Below, in pieces: positions 17,662 through 26,022 of a stretch of DNA of 64,000 nt. How positions within the stretch are numbered: position 1 is the stretch's first letter; each line of letters opens with the position of its first letter. Source of the stretch: Acidobacteriota bacterium (lineage in GTDB: Bacteria > Acidobacteriota > Terriglobia > Acidiferrales > UBA7541). The notes under the pieces are model-generated. The model searched no databases. It was not told the origin of the DNA and worked only from the letters and a program-made list of their open reading frames with translations. Where the stretch lies: the NCBI GenBank assembly GCA_021832085.1, contig JAKBLM010000005.1, positions 1 through 64,000 of the forward strand, given 5' to 3'. The position numbers were made by a program, and so were the translations under genes.

Positions 17662-18965
17662 GATTGCTCGTCCTTTCCGGCAGCTCCCCTTCCGTCAGGG
17701 CCGGAGGGCATCAGCCCTGGATGCAGGCTGGTGCTGCTGGCCTGCGCCGCCGAGCCGATCGCTGTCACGCTATGGGCCACTTCCGCGATCGGAGCGTGTG
17801 CCGGCTCTTCTTCCCCTGCGTTCACGGCAAGCGCGATCTTGTAAAAAACCGTGATCATCAGCGCGCCCACCGCCCAGACCCCAACCGTGATGGCGATCTC
17901 GGGCAGCGTGGGCACGTAGCGAGTGATCGTTCCGAGCGGCGAGGGAATGAACCCTCCGACAACCATGCAGAAGCCCTTGTCGATCCAAAGCGACAAGAAG
18001 ACCAGCCCGCAGGCGATGGCGAGCGTCCTTTCGTTGCGGCGGATTTTCGGTATCAGCAGCATGATCAACGCCGCCGCCATCAGCACCAGAGATGTGCGGC
18101 CCCAGGGCAGCAGCGAGGTGTGTACCAACTGTCCCAGATAAATGTCCTGGAAATCCTCGGTCAGCCCCGGAACCCGGCTGTACATCGCCGTGAAGAACTC
18201 CATCAGGATGAAGAATGTGTTGATGACCATCGCGTAGGTCACGATCACTGCCAGGCCGTTGATCGCCCGCTTGCCTACGTCATAGCGCGTCAGTTTCCGC
18301 AATAGCAGGGACAGCAGGATCAGCAAGGCGGGTCCGGCAGCAAACGCCGAAGCCAGGAACCGCGGCGCCATGATCGCCGTTCGCCAAGACAGCCGGCCCG
18401 GCAGTCCGGCGTAAAGGAATCCGGTCACCGTGTGGATGCTGATCGCCCAGGGAATCGAGAGCAGTATGATCGGCATCAGCCAGCGTGGCAGCGGCAGGTC
18501 TTGCTGCTCGGCGTGCAGCGCGTTCACCGTAATGACGGCGTTCAAGATGAGGTAACCACCGAGCGAAACCATGTCCCAGAACATGATCGAGTGGAATTGC
18601 GGGTAGAGCAGCACGTTGAGTGCCCGCATGGGTTTCCCCATGTCGATCATGATGAACATCAGGCACATCGTCACCGCGGCGACCGCCAAGGATTCGCCGA
18701 GAATCGTCATCCGCCCGAATTCCTTACGGTTGTGCAGGTAATAGGGCAGCACCACCATCACCGCCGATGCCGCCACCCCCACCAGGAAGGTGAACTGGCC
18801 GATATACAGCCCCCAGGAAACGTTGCGGCTCATCCCGGTGATTCCCAGACCTTGGTTTAGCTGGTAGAGGTAGACGACGAAAGCGAGCGTGATATAAGCA
18901 AGCAGCGCGCCAACCCAGATCTTGTATCTTCGACTGCCGACCAGCGCTTTTTCGAACAGGAACAT
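17649..18965 (-). CDS. dsrP: DsrP, NrfD-like quinone-interacting membrane subunit
   Basis: A 438-residue protein with ten or so membrane helices of the NrfD/PsrC family. Conserved stretches include GMSRNVSWGLYIGQFTFLVG near residues 44-63 and the IPWAISIHTVTGFLYAGLPG motif near 190. It is the membrane subunit of DsrMKJOP that exchanges electrons with menaquinone. Its position directly after dsrO, with a 10-base gap, fits the standard order M-K-J-O-P. The ATG has CAAGGACG upstream. The 3' end overlaps the second CCG gene by 13 bases. A Glu/Ala/Ser-rich C-terminal tail of about 50 residues is longer than needed for the core fold. Confidence 0.95.
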   Translation of the reverse strand: MFLFEKALVGSRRYKIWVGALLAYITLAFVVYLYQLNQGLGITGMSRNVSWGLYIGQFTFLVGVAASAVMVVLPYYLHNRKEFGRMTILGESLAVAAVTMCLMFIMIDMGKPMRALNVLLYPQFHSIMFWDMVSLGGYLILNAVITVNALHAEQQDLPLPRWLMPIILLSIPWAISIHTVTGFLYAGLPGRLSWRTAIMAPRFLASAFAAGPALLILLSLLLRKLTRYDVGKRAINGLAVIVTYAMVINTFFILMEFFTAMYSRVPGLTEDFQDIYLGQLVHTSLLPWGRTSLVLMAAALIMLLIPKIRRNERTLAIACGLVFLSLWIDKGFCMVVGGFIPSPLGTITRYVPTLPEIAITVGVWAVGALMITVFYKIALAVNAGEEEPAHAPIAEVAHSVTAIGSAAQASSTSLHPGLMPSGPDGRGAAGKDEQSWHR

Positions 18966-18975
18966 CGTCCTTGCC

Positions 18976-19752
18976 TCAAATCAGGTAATAAATGTTGGGC
19001 CCGGTGCCGAGCTCCGGCCTTCTCCGCAGGACGTAGTTCTTCGCCAGCACTTCGCGGATCTCGGACTTCGGGTCATTCACGTCGCCGAACATCATCGCTT
19101 TCTCCGGGCACGCCTCAACGCAGGCAGGCGCTTTGCCCACTGCCAGCCGCTCGTCGCAGAAGCAGCATTTCTCCACCACGCCCTTGGTCCGCGTGGGGAA
19201 GTCGGGGTTGAGTTTCTTGATGTAGGGCCGCGGATCCACCCAATTGAAGCTGCGGGCACCGTAGGGGCAAGCAGCCATGCAGTAGCGGCAGCCGATGCAC
19301 CGGTGCCAGTCCATCATCACGATCCCATCTTCGGGTCGCTTCCAGGTCGCTCCGGTTGGGCACACCCGCACGCACGGCGGCGAATCGCAGTGGTTGCACA
19401 TGACAGGAATCGGTTCGGTGCGCTGCGACTCCTCCATGTAGCGCACGTCGTAGTCGTTGAACACCTTGTCGACCGGCTCGTTCCAGACCCACTTGATCTG
19501 GTGCGCGTTGTCGGGAATATCGGGAATGTTGTGCGCCCAGTCGCAGGCTTCCATGCAACTCGTGCAGCCCCGGTCCTTGGCGCACTTCCGCGTGTCGACG
19601 ATCATCGCCCACTGCTTCCGCCGCTGCGGCTTCGCGCCGTTCGGCCCCGGTGCCTGTGCCATGCGGTCGAGCGCGGCCAGTTCCTGCCCGCCGAAGACCA
19701 ACACCAATCCGGCGCCTGTCAGTTTCAGAAACTCCTTCCTGGTCATCTTCAT
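18976..19752 (-). CDS. dsrO: DsrO, periplasmic iron-sulfur subunit
   Basis: A 258-residue ferredoxin-like protein with four [4Fe-4S] sites: [38 protein letters not shown] and CCFCDERLAVGKAPACVEACP. The N-terminus MKMTRKEFLKLTGAGLVLVF looks like a Tat signal with an Arg-Lys variant of the twin-arginine motif, so the protein is probably exported folded. DsrO links the triheme DsrJ to DsrP on the periplasmic side. The open frame extends 30 codons further, but the ATG at 19752 overlaps the dsrJ stop (ATGA) and starts the signal correctly. Confidence 0.95.
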   Translation of the reverse strand: MKMTRKEFLKLTGAGLVLVFGGQELAALDRMAQAPGPNGAKPQRRKQWAMIVDTRKCAKDRGCTSCMEACDWAHNIPDIPDNAHQIKWVWNEPVDKVFNDYDVRYMEESQRTEPIPVMCNHCDSPPCVRVCPTGATWKRPEDGIVMMDWHRCIGCRYCMAACPYGARSFNWVDPRPYIKKLNPDFPTRTKGVVEKCCFCDERLAVGKAPACVEACPEKAMMFGDVNDPKSEIREVLAKNYVLRRRPELGTGPNIYYLI

Positions 19753-20144
19753 GGCGTGGCCCCTTTCACCAGCGCGGGATCCACGTGGCAGTTCCAGCAG
19801 TAGGGCGTCCGGGCGCCTACGTAGGTATGGCAGCGATCGCAAAATTTCGCTTTGCTATGACATTGGAGGCACGTCCCCGAAAATCTCTTCTGGTACACCT
19901 TTCCGTTGAAGGACGTGTACTTCCAGTTGTTGTCCCTCACCGCGCTCGTTCGCCAGTCCATCAGCAATTTCATGTGCGAGGTGAGCATGTAATCGGTCGG
20001 CGCGACGCACTGTTTCTGGTTGGCGGGCATCTCGAGGGCCGGCGGTTGGGTTGTGGCATGCGTGATGGCATCGCGCCAGACGGGGAAGGTGACGCCGACG
20101 AGGAAGAGCAGCAGGCCCCCGTAGATCCAGAGCTTCTCACGCAT
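19749..20144 (-). CDS. dsrJ: DsrJ, triheme cytochrome c
   Basis: A 131-residue periplasmic protein with an N-terminal membrane anchor or uncleaved signal (about residues 5-22) and exactly three CxxCH sites in its last 50 residues: CLQCH, CDRCH and CWNCH. That count and size are those of DsrJ, the cytochrome subunit of DsrMKJOP, in which one heme has an unusual His/Cys ligation in studied members. The ATG at 20144 lies inside the end of dsrK (8-base overlap), so it is coupled to it. Together with DsrO it forms the periplasmic arm of the complex. Confidence 0.95.
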   Translation of the reverse strand: MREKLWIYGGLLLFLVGVTFPVWRDAITHATTQPPALEMPANQKQCVAPTDYMLTSHMKLLMDWRTSAVRDNNWKYTSFNGKVYQKRFSGTCLQCHSKAKFCDRCHTYVGARTPYCWNCHVDPALVKGATP

Positions 20145-21756
20145 GGACCGCCTCGCTCTTCTGTTGCAGCGGCTGTCCACGCAGGTCGGTGGTGCGCTCC
20201 TTTTCCCCCTTCATGATCAGCGCGTTGCCCAACAGCTCGTGGATCCCGCCCACGTCCACGCCCGGTGTCCAGTATTCAAGCAAGGTGGGAAGCGTGGCCT
20301 TGTCGATGGCGCAGATGCAGGTCAGCAGGTTTACGCCGTGCTTGTCCCGCACGTATTTCACCGCATTGGCCCGCGGCAATCCGCCACGCAGCCGCGCCTC
20401 GATGTTTTCGTCTGAGCCCAGGCCGGCGCCGCTGCCGCAACAGAAGGTCTGCTCGCGGATTGTGTTCTCGGGCATCTCGTGGAAGTGGTTGCACACCTTG
20501 CGCAGGATGTAGCGTGGCTCCTCGAGCAGTCCCATCCCCCGGGCCGGATTGCACGAGTCGTGGAAGGTCACCTTCCAGTGATCGTTGCGGCTCGGGTTGA
20601 GCCGTAGCTTGTTGTGGTAAATCAGGTCCGAAGTGAATTCGCAGATGTGAACCATCTTCGTCGATCGCGTGTTTTCAAATCGCGTGCCGGTGAAGGGCGA
20701 GACCGGCACTTCCAGAAAATCCGCCGGCCCGTTCATCGTGTCCATGTATTGGTTCACCACCCGCCACATGTGCCCGCATTCGCCGCCGAGAATCCATTTC
20801 ACCTTCAGCCGCTTCGCTTCGGCGTACATCTTGGCGTTCAGCCGCTTCGCCAGCTCGTGCGAGCTGAACAGGCCGAAATTGCCGCCCTCCGCGGCGTAGG
20901 CACTGAAGGTGTAATCGAGTCCGATCTCGTGGAACAGCATCAGGTAGCCGAGCAGCGTGTAATAGTGCGGCGTGGCAAAATAGTCGGCCGAGGGAACGAT
21001 GAACAGCACCTCGGCTCCCTTCCGATTGATCGGCGCCTCCACCCGAACGCCGGTGATTTCCTCGAGGTCGTCCACGGCGAAATCGATGCTGTCCTTAAAG
21101 CCGTGAGGCTGAATCCCCAAGTGGTTCCCCACGCGGTAGCAGTTGGCCACGGGCCCGATCACCCAGTTCGTGTTCACGCCCACAAGGTTCAACAGCTCCC
21201 GCACCATCATCGTGATTTCGGCGGTATCGATCCCGAAGGGGCAGAAAACCGAGCAGCGCCGGCACTCGGAGCACTGGTAGAAGTAGTAGAACCATTCCTT
21301 GATCACGTCTTCGGTCAGGTCCCGCGCCCCGGCGAGACCGCGGAACAGCTTGCCCGTCGTCGTGAAATAGCGGCGGTAGACCGAACGGATCAGCTCGGCC
21401 CGCAGAACTGGCATGTTCTTCGGGTCGCCCGAGCCGAGAAAGAACTGGCATTTGTCGGCGCACGCCCCGCAGCGTACGCAGATGTCCATGAAGAGCCGGA
21501 ACGACCGGAATTTCTCCAGTCGCTCCTTCATCCCCTGCAGGATGATCTCCTTCCAGTTCGGGGGCAGTTTCCAGTCCACGTCGGGCGGTTGCCAGTCGCG
21601 GGGATTCGGCAGGCCCAGATACTTCACGTCCTTCGGCAACGCGGCATGGCAAAAGGTCCCTTTGCGAAACTCCGGACGGGTCTTGCGCCAGTCCTTCTCG
21701 TGGGGATCGTAGTTGATCTGAACGAGTTCTTCGGGTTTAGGAGTTGCCTCGGGCAT
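20137..21756 (-). CDS. dsrK: DsrK, CCG iron-sulfur subunit
   Basis: A 539-residue cytoplasmic HdrD-like protein. Two [4Fe-4S] sites (CVRCGACADKCQ near residue 90, CSECRRCSVFCP near 163) precede the CCG region (CGHMWRVVNQY, HDSCNPARGMG, CCGSGAGLGSDE, then CICAIDKATL). DsrK carries the catalytic cluster that is proposed to reduce DsrC trisulfide, with electrons from DsrM. The ATG at 21756 has AAGGAG at seven bases; a TTG just upstream is a weaker choice. It begins five bases after dsrM ends and overlaps dsrJ. Confidence 0.96.
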   Translation of the reverse strand: MPEATPKPEELVQINYDPHEKDWRKTRPEFRKGTFCHAALPKDVKYLGLPNPRDWQPPDVDWKLPPNWKEIILQGMKERLEKFRSFRLFMDICVRCGACADKCQFFLGSGDPKNMPVLRAELIRSVYRRYFTTTGKLFRGLAGARDLTEDVIKEWFYYFYQCSECRRCSVFCPFGIDTAEITMMVRELLNLVGVNTNWVIGPVANCYRVGNHLGIQPHGFKDSIDFAVDDLEEITGVRVEAPINRKGAEVLFIVPSADYFATPHYYTLLGYLMLFHEIGLDYTFSAYAAEGGNFGLFSSHELAKRLNAKMYAEAKRLKVKWILGGECGHMWRVVNQYMDTMNGPADFLEVPVSPFTGTRFENTRSTKMVHICEFTSDLIYHNKLRLNPSRNDHWKVTFHDSCNPARGMGLLEEPRYILRKVCNHFHEMPENTIREQTFCCGSGAGLGSDENIEARLRGGLPRANAVKYVRDKHGVNLLTCICAIDKATLPTLLEYWTPGVDVGGIHELLGNALIMKGEKERTTDLRGQPLQQKSEAVHA

Positions 21757-21760
21757 CAAT

Positions 21761-22753
21761 CTACTCCTTCTCCAGCGGCAGACCGGAATTCTTGATCTTG
21801 TCGTGGAATTCCTCTTCCCACTCCTGGTAGGTGTGCACCTTCACCGGATAGTTCCAGGGATTCACGTGCCGCTGGCGGCGGCTGTCGTTCGCCAGGTTGC
21901 GCGTGGGGCTGAGGAAGATGCCGCCCATGTGCATCAACTTGCTGTAGGGGAAATAGGCGAAGAGCAGACTCACCAGGGTCAGGTGAACGAAAAACAGCGG
22001 GCCAACTGCCGCCGGCAGTGTCGGCGAGAAGGTGACCAGTCCCAGGGCAAGCTGCTTGACGCCTTCCAGGTCCACTTTGAAGAAGTAGCGCATTAGGATG
22101 CCGGTGATGACGATCCCGAGCAGCAAGAACAGGGCGAAATAGTCCGTATAAAGCGAGATGTACCGGAGGCGCCGGTCCGTGAACCGGCGCTTCAGCAAGT
22201 AGAGCAGCGCCGCCACCACCACCACGTCGGTGATCAGCAGCTGCGGTGCCCCGATCTGCAGAAATCCGTCGATCGTGTCCATCCCGATGACGAATCGCGG
22301 CACCGGCTCGACGAAGAGCCGCAGATGGCGCAGCAGGATCACCAGCAGCGACCAGTGGAAGGCGAGCGCGCCCAGCCAGAGCCACTTGTTTTCCGTGTAG
22401 AGCAGCCGGGGGCCTTCCTCAATCTGCGCCCGGCTGTTGCGGAAGAGTGAGCGGAAGAGCAGGATTTCCAGCGCCATCCGCGTCAGCACCCCGCGTTTGT
22501 TGTGTGGATTCTCGATCCAGCTCGAGCGGATCCACGGCAGCGTCTTCTGTTGGCCGCAGGTGGTGGGAATGTGGAAGGGCAGCGCCGAATGCGCCCAGCG
22601 AATCACCCGGTAGCTGAAGCCGAGGAGGAACGTCGCAATCGCCGCGTAAGGCAGCACGATGCCCAGCAGGTACCGGGTATCGGCCAACTGGCCGCCCCCG
22701 TAGGCGAGGCCGATCACGGCGAGGATCACGAACAGCGGTACGAGTGGCTTCAT
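21761..22753 (-). CDS. dsrM: DsrM, diheme cytochrome b subunit
   Basis: A 330-residue membrane protein of the NarI-like cytochrome b type with about six helices. Histidine pairs suited to bind two b hemes are visible in FHWSLLVILLRHLRLF (about residue 132) and VHLTLVSLLF with SKLMHMGG (about 260-280). A loop at about 60-110 (CGQQKTLPWIRSSWI) is typical for DsrM. It passes electrons between menaquinol and DsrK. The ATG at 22753 has GAGGACGATCTC upstream and follows the RsbRD-N gene by 10 bases. Confidence 0.95.
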   Translation of the reverse strand: MKPLVPLFVILAVIGLAYGGGQLADTRYLLGIVLPYAAIATFLLGFSYRVIRWAHSALPFHIPTTCGQQKTLPWIRSSWIENPHNKRGVLTRMALEILLFRSLFRNSRAQIEEGPRLLYTENKWLWLGALAFHWSLLVILLRHLRLFVEPVPRFVIGMDTIDGFLQIGAPQLLITDVVVVAALLYLLKRRFTDRRLRYISLYTDYFALFLLLGIVITGILMRYFFKVDLEGVKQLALGLVTFSPTLPAAVGPLFFVHLTLVSLLFAYFPYSKLMHMGGIFLSPTRNLANDSRRQRHVNPWNYPVKVHTYQEWEEEFHDKIKNSGLPLEKE

Positions 22754-22763
22754 GAGATCGTCC

Positions 22764-23243
22764 TCACCGGCCGGCCTCCGGGTTCATCCGTTCGAGCAGC
22801 GCCACCCGGCGCTTGGCCTCGTTCGCCCGGATCTCGTAGATCTGCTCCCGGCAGCGAACGAAGATGTCGAAGCCGACGAGCGCTATCTCGTCGATCCGGT
22901 CCTCGAGTTCGGCCCTCGCCTGCGCGTCGGCCGGCAACTCCTCCCGGCAGATCGGCTTGAGCAGGAAAAGGAAACCGAGGGCCTCCCGCGGAGTGAACTG
23001 CTGGACCGCGCGCAGCCGAACCAACTCTTCGAGCGCTTGGCCCAACCGCTGTGGATCCATGTCCCCGAAAAGCTCGTCGACGAGCTTCGGGATCTGCGTG
23101 CGCAGAGACTGGCCAACCGGGTTGCGGAACGGATCCTTCTCTCCCTCCAGGAACTGGCGGCTCTGGGCCGGGTAGGTTTCCAGCGCAACCGCCAGCCATC
23201 GCTCCGCAATCGCTTGCTTCTGGCTTGGCGAAATGCCGGGCAT
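22764..23243 (-). CDS. RsbRD N-terminal-domain protein next to dsrM (dsrT position)
   Basis: A 159-residue soluble, helix-rich protein. The whole chain resembles the globin-like N-terminal domain found in RsbRD-type stressosome regulators (WLAVALETYPAQSRQFLEGEKDPFRNPVGQ is the conserved start, about residues 15-44), without any STAS domain. Genes of this type often stand directly before dsrM, and this is the place that dsrT holds in green sulfur bacteria; I mention that equivalence as a possibility. I use the ATG at 23243, 8 bases after dsrC; a TTG at 23261 would overlap dsrC. A sensory or regulatory role for the Dsr membrane complex is inferred from position only. Confidence 0.75.
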   Translation of the reverse strand: MPGISPSQKQAIAERWLAVALETYPAQSRQFLEGEKDPFRNPVGQSLRTQIPKLVDELFGDMDPQRLGQALEELVRLRAVQQFTPREALGFLFLLKPICREELPADAQARAELEDRIDEIALVGFDIFVRCREQIYEIRANEAKRRVALLERMNPEAGR

Positions 23244-23251
23244 GGCGCCGC

Positions 23252-23569
23252 CTAGACGCAACCGGTCGGTTTCGGCAGGCCGGCGAGCTTGCAGGCTCCC
23301 TTGGCAGGTCCGGACGGGAAGAGCTGATAGATTTCCTTCAGCGAGAAGCCGGTCTGTTTGCAGACCTTCCGCACCATCGGCGCGATCCCGAACTGCAGGT
23401 AGTAATCCCGGATGTAGTGAATCACCTTCCAGTGATCCGGCGTCAGTTCGGTAATCCCTTCGGTGCCCCGGAAATCCTTGGCCACGTCCTCGTTCCAGAG
23501 CCCGGGGTCCTGCAGGAACCCGTCCTCGTCCACGTCGTATGTCCTGCCTTCACATTCGTAACTTGGCAT
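23252..23569 (-). CDS. dsrC: DsrC, sulfur-carrier protein
   Basis: A 105-residue DsrC. The C-terminal arm GACKLAGLPKPTGCV has both redox cysteines, Cys93 and the penultimate Cys104, with ten residues between, so this is a functional DsrC and not a TusE-like form lacking the first one. It carries the sulfur from DsrAB-bound sulfite as a trisulfide and is reduced by DsrMKJOP. The ORF is open far upstream into dsrL, but the ATG at 23569 (MPSYECEG) has AAGGAG at six bases; another ATG two codons upstream abuts the site. It starts 11 bases after dsrL. Confidence 0.97.
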   Translation of the reverse strand: MPSYECEGRTYDVDEDGFLQDPGLWNEDVAKDFRGTEGITELTPDHWKVIHYIRDYYLQFGIAPMVRKVCKQTGFSLKEIYQLFPSGPAKGACKLAGLPKPTGCV

Positions 23570-23580
23570 GCTCATCTCCT

Positions 23581-25242
23581 TCACGACATTTCGATATAGC
23601 CGCACGGGCATTCTTGAGCACATTTCTGGCAGCCGTTGCACAGCTCCAGCTTGATTTGGAAATGTTCTCCCTTCGGCATTCTCACGAAGCAGTTGTTGGT
23701 GCAGTACATCCAGCAGACTTCGCAGTCCATGCACATGCCGCACGACATGCACCGTTCCGCTTCGGTCATCGCCTCGTTTTCGGAAAATCCTTTTTCGATC
23801 TCCGCCGTCATGTCGCGCTCGGCCACGGGCAGGCGCTCGCGTTCGTGCCGCGCGCCCTCCTTGTACCAACCGAGCTTCATCCGGTCGGTCTTGATTACCG
23901 GCGGCGCGACGGGCTTCTCCAGTTTTTCGCCGCGCAGCCGCGCATCGATCGCCTCGGCCGCGAAGCGTCCTTGGCCAATCGCGATCGTTACCAGCCCCAG
24001 CTCAAGCACGTCGCCTCCGGCGTACACCGGCTCGATCGCCGTCTTCCCCCACTCGTCCGCCTTAATCCAGTCCTTGCCTTCGTGCAGCCCGTTGAACCCG
24101 GCGAATTCCGGCTCCTGGCTGATCGCCGTGATCACCGCCGTCGCTTCCAGGTCGAACTCGGAGCCCGCCTTCGGGATCGGCCGCCGCCGGCCGGAAGCGT
24201 CCGGCTCGCCCAGTTCCATCCGGATACAGCGGAGCCCGGTCGCCTTGCCGTTGTTGCGGAGCACCTGTAGCGGCGCCGCGAGAAATTCGATCGCGATGCC
24301 TTCCTCCAGCGCACCTTCGATCTCCTGCTTGATCGCCGGCATCTCCTGCCGCGTCCGGCGATAGAGAATCGTCACCGAGGCGCCCAGCCGCTTGCTCACC
24401 CGGGCCGCATCGATCGCCGTGTCCCCGCCGCCGACCACGATCACCTTGTCGCCCAGCTCCACCGTTTTGCCGCTGTTCACGTGGTTCAGGAACTCGGTCC
24501 CGGTGAAGACATTCGAGGCGTTCTCGCCTTCGACGCCCAGTTGCAGGCCCTTGTGCGCGCCGATGCCCACGAAAGTCGCCTGGTAATCGCGCCGCAGCTC
24601 ATCGAGCGTGATGTCCTTCCCGACGACGGTCTGGCAACGCAGATCCACACCCAGATCAAGGATCTTCCCGATCTCCGCGTCGATCACTTCGCGCGGCAGC
24701 CGGTAGGGCGGAATGCCGTAGCGCAGCATCCCGCCGGGTTTGGCGAAGGCCTCGAAGACGGTCACCGGATAGCCGCGCCGCGCCAGCTGGTAGGCGCAGG
24801 AAAGCCCCGCCGGCCCCGACCCGACAATGGCGATCTTTTCCGTGCGCTTCTCTTCGGTCAGCTTTTTGAGCGGCAACTGCTTGGCGATCCCGAAGTCGCC
24901 GATGAAGCGCTCGAGCGCGTTGATCGCTACCGCGCCTTCCTTCTCGTTGCGGTTGCAGCTGTCTTCGCAAGGGTGCGGGCACACGCGGCCGCAGACCGCC
25001 GGAAAGGGATTCCGGTCGGTAATCGTGTTCCAGGCGATCGTAAACGCCTGTTCTTTCGTCCGGCCGTAGGCCGCCGCCTGCGCCAGCATGGTGATCCAGC
25101 CGCGAATGTCGGTGCCGCAGGGGCACCCCTCGGCGCATGGCGGCGTCTTGGCCACGAAACGCGGGCGCAGCGGACTGATTTCAGCGCCCGGCCCGGCCGC
25201 CGTTCGCGCGGCCGGCTTTTTCACCGGTTTAAATATGGTCAT
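23581..25242 (-). CDS. dsrL: DsrL, NAD(P)H oxidoreductase of the Dsr system
   Basis: A 553-residue flavo-iron-sulfur protein of the GltD/NfnB type. It starts with cluster motifs CAEGCPCGTDIRGW and CGRVCPHPCEDSC, then an FAD-binding VGSGPAGLSCAYQLARRG (about residue 140), an NAD(P)-binding VVGGGDTAIDAARVSKRLG (about 270), and ends with two ferredoxin motifs (CMSCGMCMDCEVCWMYC, CNGCQKCAQECPCGY). No NfnA partner is present and it lies between dsrD and dsrC, so DsrL is the best name. It is about 100 residues shorter than the DsrL of purple sulfur bacteria, as seen for the DsrL-2 type. In studied systems DsrL couples NAD(P)H to DsrAB. The start at 25242 follows a weak purine-rich site. Confidence 0.9.
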   Translation of the reverse strand: MTIFKPVKKPAARTAAGPGAEISPLRPRFVAKTPPCAEGCPCGTDIRGWITMLAQAAAYGRTKEQAFTIAWNTITDRNPFPAVCGRVCPHPCEDSCNRNEKEGAVAINALERFIGDFGIAKQLPLKKLTEEKRTEKIAIVGSGPAGLSCAYQLARRGYPVTVFEAFAKPGGMLRYGIPPYRLPREVIDAEIGKILDLGVDLRCQTVVGKDITLDELRRDYQATFVGIGAHKGLQLGVEGENASNVFTGTEFLNHVNSGKTVELGDKVIVVGGGDTAIDAARVSKRLGASVTILYRRTRQEMPAIKQEIEGALEEGIAIEFLAAPLQVLRNNGKATGLRCIRMELGEPDASGRRRPIPKAGSEFDLEATAVITAISQEPEFAGFNGLHEGKDWIKADEWGKTAIEPVYAGGDVLELGLVTIAIGQGRFAAEAIDARLRGEKLEKPVAPPVIKTDRMKLGWYKEGARHERERLPVAERDMTAEIEKGFSENEAMTEAERCMSCGMCMDCEVCWMYCTNNCFVRMPKGEHFQIKLELCNGCQKCAQECPCGYIEMS

Positions 25243-25256
25243 GGTCTCGATCCCCG

Positions 25257-25709
25257 CTAGGCGTAGGGATAGATCCCTCGCTTGAAGTCCTCCAGCTGCG
25301 CGAGCAGCCGGTCGTGCTTCTGTTCGTCCTCGATGAGATAGGTGAGTAGGTGCCGCAAAACGAACAGCCGGCAATTGCGCCGTGCCGTCTCGGCGAGCGC
25401 GATGGTTTCTTTCTCCATCTCGGCATGGCGCTCGATGCTCTCCCAGATCTCGCCGAGCTCTTCCGGAGTCAGGCTGATCGCCTGCTTTTCCAGGCTGTCG
25501 ATCATCACCTGCTGCACCTTCTTATGCATGACCGAGTCCTGGCGAATGATCTCCATGATCAGGCGAATCAGCGGGTTTTTCGTCTTCCCGGCGATGCCGT
25601 CGCAGGCGCTGACGCTGGCATCCTCGATTTCCTGCCAGCGGCGCAGCGTCGCGACCAGTTCCGGCAGGTTCTCCGCCGCTTTGCGCTTTTTCGGAGCGGT
25701 TGCGCTCAT
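25257..25709 (-). CDS. ferritin-like protein between dsrD and dsrL
   Basis: A 150-residue, all-helical protein, Glu/His rich. Helix ends show ferritin-like metal ligand patterns: DSVMHKK near 60, ERHAEMEKE near 93 and EDEQKHDRL near 130, with an ExxH in the last. It looks like a diiron or rubrerythrin-related four-helix protein without rubredoxin domain. The ATG at 25709 has AAGGAGG at six bases; the frame further upstream lacks a start. It lies between dsrD and dsrL with 14-to-55-base gaps. No such subunit is established in Dsr complexes; oxygen or peroxide protection of the Dsr enzymes, or a new partner, are both possible. Confidence 0.7.
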   Translation of the reverse strand: MSATAPKKRKAAENLPELVATLRRWQEIEDASVSACDGIAGKTKNPLIRLIMEIIRQDSVMHKKVQQVMIDSLEKQAISLTPEELGEIWESIERHAEMEKETIALAETARRNCRLFVLRHLLTYLIEDEQKHDRLLAQLEDFKRGIYPYA

Positions 25710-25764
25710 CGGTCCTCCTTCGGGACAGACCCCCACGGCCGGCAAGTCGCCGGCGGCCGGCAAT

Positions 25765-26013
25765 CTATTCCGGCGCGGCGCCTTCCTTGTGTGGAATGGT
25801 GATGAAGCTGCCGCCGAAGTAGCTGTAGACGCAGCGGCCGGAATCGATCAGCTGCCGGATCGCGTGCTTGCAGTCGTCCTTCGTGCACTCGGCTTCGCCG
25901 AATTTGGCGATCATCGCCTTGGTGAGGTCGGTCGATTTCAGGTTTTTCTTGCCCAGGTATTCGACCACCATCTTGTACATTTCCTCGGCAATCGTTTCGA
26001 CTGAGACGGCCAT
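25765..26013 (-). CDS. dsrD: DsrD, activator of DsrAB
   Basis: An 82-residue winged-helix protein. The sequence (VETIAEEMYKMVVEYLGKKN at the start, then FGGSFITIPHKEG at the end) is typical DsrD. In studied sulfate reducers DsrD stimulates sulfite reduction by DsrAB and is essentially limited to organisms using Dsr reductively, which is the best single clue for direction of the pathway here. The ATG has TTAGGAGG upstream and lies 9 bases after the dsrB stop. Confidence 0.95.
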   Translation of the reverse strand: MAVSVETIAEEMYKMVVEYLGKKNLKSTDLTKAMIAKFGEAECTKDDCKHAIRQLIDSGRCVYSYFGGSFITIPHKEGAAPE

Positions 26014-26022
26014 CGAAGCCTC

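Noticed and set aside
23581..25242. NfnB (NADH-dependent ferredoxin:NADP oxidoreductase large subunit) as identity
   Set aside because: No NfnA gene; the C-terminal double ferredoxin motifs and the place between dsrD and dsrC favour DsrL.
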